8,981 nucleotides of DNA from Halobacteriales archaeon (GTDB taxonomy: Archaea; Thermoplasmatota; SW-10-69-26; JACQPN01; JAIVGT01). The position numbers were made by a program, and so were the translations under genes. The DNA is taken from NCBI GenBank assembly GCA_020201485.1, contig JAIVGT010000080.1:1-8981 (forward strand), given 5' to 3'. The first letter of the stretch is position 1. Each line of letters starts with the position of its first letter. The notes beneath the pieces were generated by a model. The model was given only the letters and a program-made list of their open reading frames with translations. It ran no database searches and had not been told where the DNA came from. Below, one piece after another: positions 7,959 to 8,981 of this stretch.

Positions 7959-8981
7959 TTGAAGGCCACCATCATCGGCGCTGGCCCGGGCGGCCTGTAC
8001 GCGGCCATCCTCCTGAAGAAGGCCGACCCGACGCACGACGTCACGGTGCTGGAGCGCAACAAGCTCGACGACACCTTCGGCTTCGGCGTGGTCCTGAGCG
8101 ACGCGGCGCGCGAGACCCTCGAAGCCCTCGACCCGCAGACCTTCGCCGAGATCGAGGCGCGGAGCGCGCACTGGGACGACATCGACATCCACATCCGGGG
8201 CCAGGTCCTGCGCAGCACGGGGCACGGCTTCAGCGGCATCTCGCGCAAGGTCCTGCTGGAGATCCTCGGCCGGCGCGCGCGCGACCTCGGGGCGCGCATC
8301 GAGGCCCAGCGCGAGGTGCGCTCCCTGGAGCCGTTCGGGGACAGCGACCTCATCGTCGCGGCGGATGGGGCGAACAGCACGGTGCGCCCGCTCCTGGAGA
8401 AGGAGCTCCAGCCGAGCATCGAGCTCCGGCCGAACCGCTTCGTCTGGCTGGGCACGACCTACCCCTTCCCCGCGTTCACGTTCCACTTCAAGGAGACGGA
8501 GCACGGCCTGTGGCGCGTGCATGCGTACCGCTACGACGAGGGGCACAGCACGTTCATCGTCGAGGCGACCGAGGCCACGTGGCGCAAGGCGGGCATGGAC
8601 AAGGCGAGCGAGGACGACACCGTCGCCTTCTGCGAGCGCCTGTTCCGCGAGGAGCTGCATGGCCATGGCTTGACGAAGAACCGCTCCCTGTGGCGGCAGT
8701 TCCCCATCATCCGCTGCGCGCGCTGGCACGCCGGCAACGTCGCGCTCCTGGGCGACGCGGCGCACACGACGCATTTCAGCATCGGCAGCGGGACGAAGCT
8801 GGCCATGGAGGACGCGCAGGCCCTCGTCCAGGCCCTGCACGACGCGCGCAGCGTCCCGCACGCCCTGGCGCAGTACGAGGCGACGCGCCGGCCGCAGGTG
8901 GAGAGCTTCCAGCGCGCGGCGCAGGTGAGCCTGACGTGGTTCGAGGACACGGAGCGCTACCTGGCGCACGAGCCCATCCAG
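7959..8981 (+). CDS. FAD-dependent monooxygenase, salicylyl-CoA 5-hydroxylase / 2-aminobenzoyl-CoA monooxygenase family (3' end off window)
   Basis: 341 codons are visible and the frame is still open at the window end. The N-terminus is an FAD Rossmann fold with GAGPGG at residues 7-12, so the start must be TTG 7959 (or TTG 7956). The family-typical order follows: DTFGFGVVLSD, HWDDIDIHIRG, GHGFSGISRK, the DG motif VAADGANS (Asp136), RPNRFVWLGTT, an STFIVEATEATW strand, and the GD motif LLGDAAHTTHFSIGSGTKLAMEDA region (Gly265-Asp266). Relatives hydroxylate aryl-CoA thioesters (salicylyl-CoA, 2-aminobenzoyl-CoA) using O2 and NAD(P)H; VioD-type indole hydroxylases are a more distant alternative. 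Single-domain members are about 400 residues, while bifunctional ones are about 770 with an added OYE-like reductase half; the window ends too early to decide. It is divergent from the kinase and on the same strand as the hydratase and acyl-CoA dehydrogenase, which could carry the ring-opened or dearomatised product onward. Confidence 0.88.
   Translation, partial: MKATIIGAGPGGLYAAILLKKADPTHDVTVLERNKLDDTFGFGVVLSDAARETLEALDPQTFAEIEARSAHWDDIDIHIRGQVLRSTGHGFSGISRKVLLEILGRRARDLGARIEAQREVRSLEPFGDSDLIVAADGANSTVRPLLEKELQPSIELRPNRFVWLGTTYPFPAFTFHFKETEHGLWRVHAYRYDEGHSTFIVEATEATWRKAGMDKASEDDTVAFCERLFREELHGHGLTKNRSLWRQFPIIRCARWHAGNVALLGDAAHTTHFSIGSGTKLAMEDAQALVQALHDARSVPHALAQYEATRRPQVESFQRAAQVSLTWFEDTERYLAHEPIQ

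Overview
The window is GC-rich coding DNA that most likely comes from an archaeon, probably a high-GC Thermoplasmatota-type genome. Three things support this. The large surface protein carries the acidic sequence GEDCDGDGLGD followed by LPYR and DFHPLV, typical of euryarchaeal NosD-like beta-helix proteins. Two divergent genes each have a TATA-like box centred about 27 nt upstream of a start codon, as expected for leaderless archaeal transcripts. A winged-helix/FHA regulator and a kinase with a 7TM-histidine-kinase-like membrane region occur together. The taxonomic call is inference, since no rRNA or tRNA is present.

Layout, left to right. (1) Bases 1-1382, + strand: the 3' end of an enoyl-CoA hydratase/isomerase-like gene, then, 6 nt later, a complete acyl-CoA dehydrogenase, forming a fatty- or acyl-CoA oxidation operon. 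(2) Bases 1383-1561: a convergent intergenic gap holding a strong GC-rich hairpin. (3) Bases 1562-4879, - strand: a roughly 1,105-residue secreted protein built from three tandem right-handed beta-helix units, a Ca-binding-like acidic motif, two Ig-like domains and a proline/alanine-rich tail. (4) Bases 4880-4975: a divergent promoter region with a perfect 14-bp palindrome. (5) Bases 4976-5634, + strand: a winged-helix plus FHA regulator that looks internally deleted and frameshifted, so it now reads as two overlapping ORFs. (6) Bases 5591-7723, - strand: a polytopic membrane Ser/Thr kinase whose 3' end overlaps the FHA gene. (7) Bases 7724-7958: a divergent promoter region. (8) From 7959 to the window end, + strand: the N-terminal 341 codons of an FAD-dependent monooxygenase of the salicylyl-CoA 5-hydroxylase / 2-aminobenzoyl-CoA monooxygenase family.

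How the parts may fit. The kinase, the FHA/winged-helix regulator and the divergently transcribed surface protein could form one signalling module: membrane sensing, Thr phosphorylation, FHA recognition, then control of a cell-surface protein. The outer genes (hydratase, acyl-CoA dehydrogenase, aryl-CoA monooxygenase) are all on the + strand. They could serve aerobic aryl-CoA degradation, with the signalling block lying between them. Both links rest on gene order and family knowledge only.
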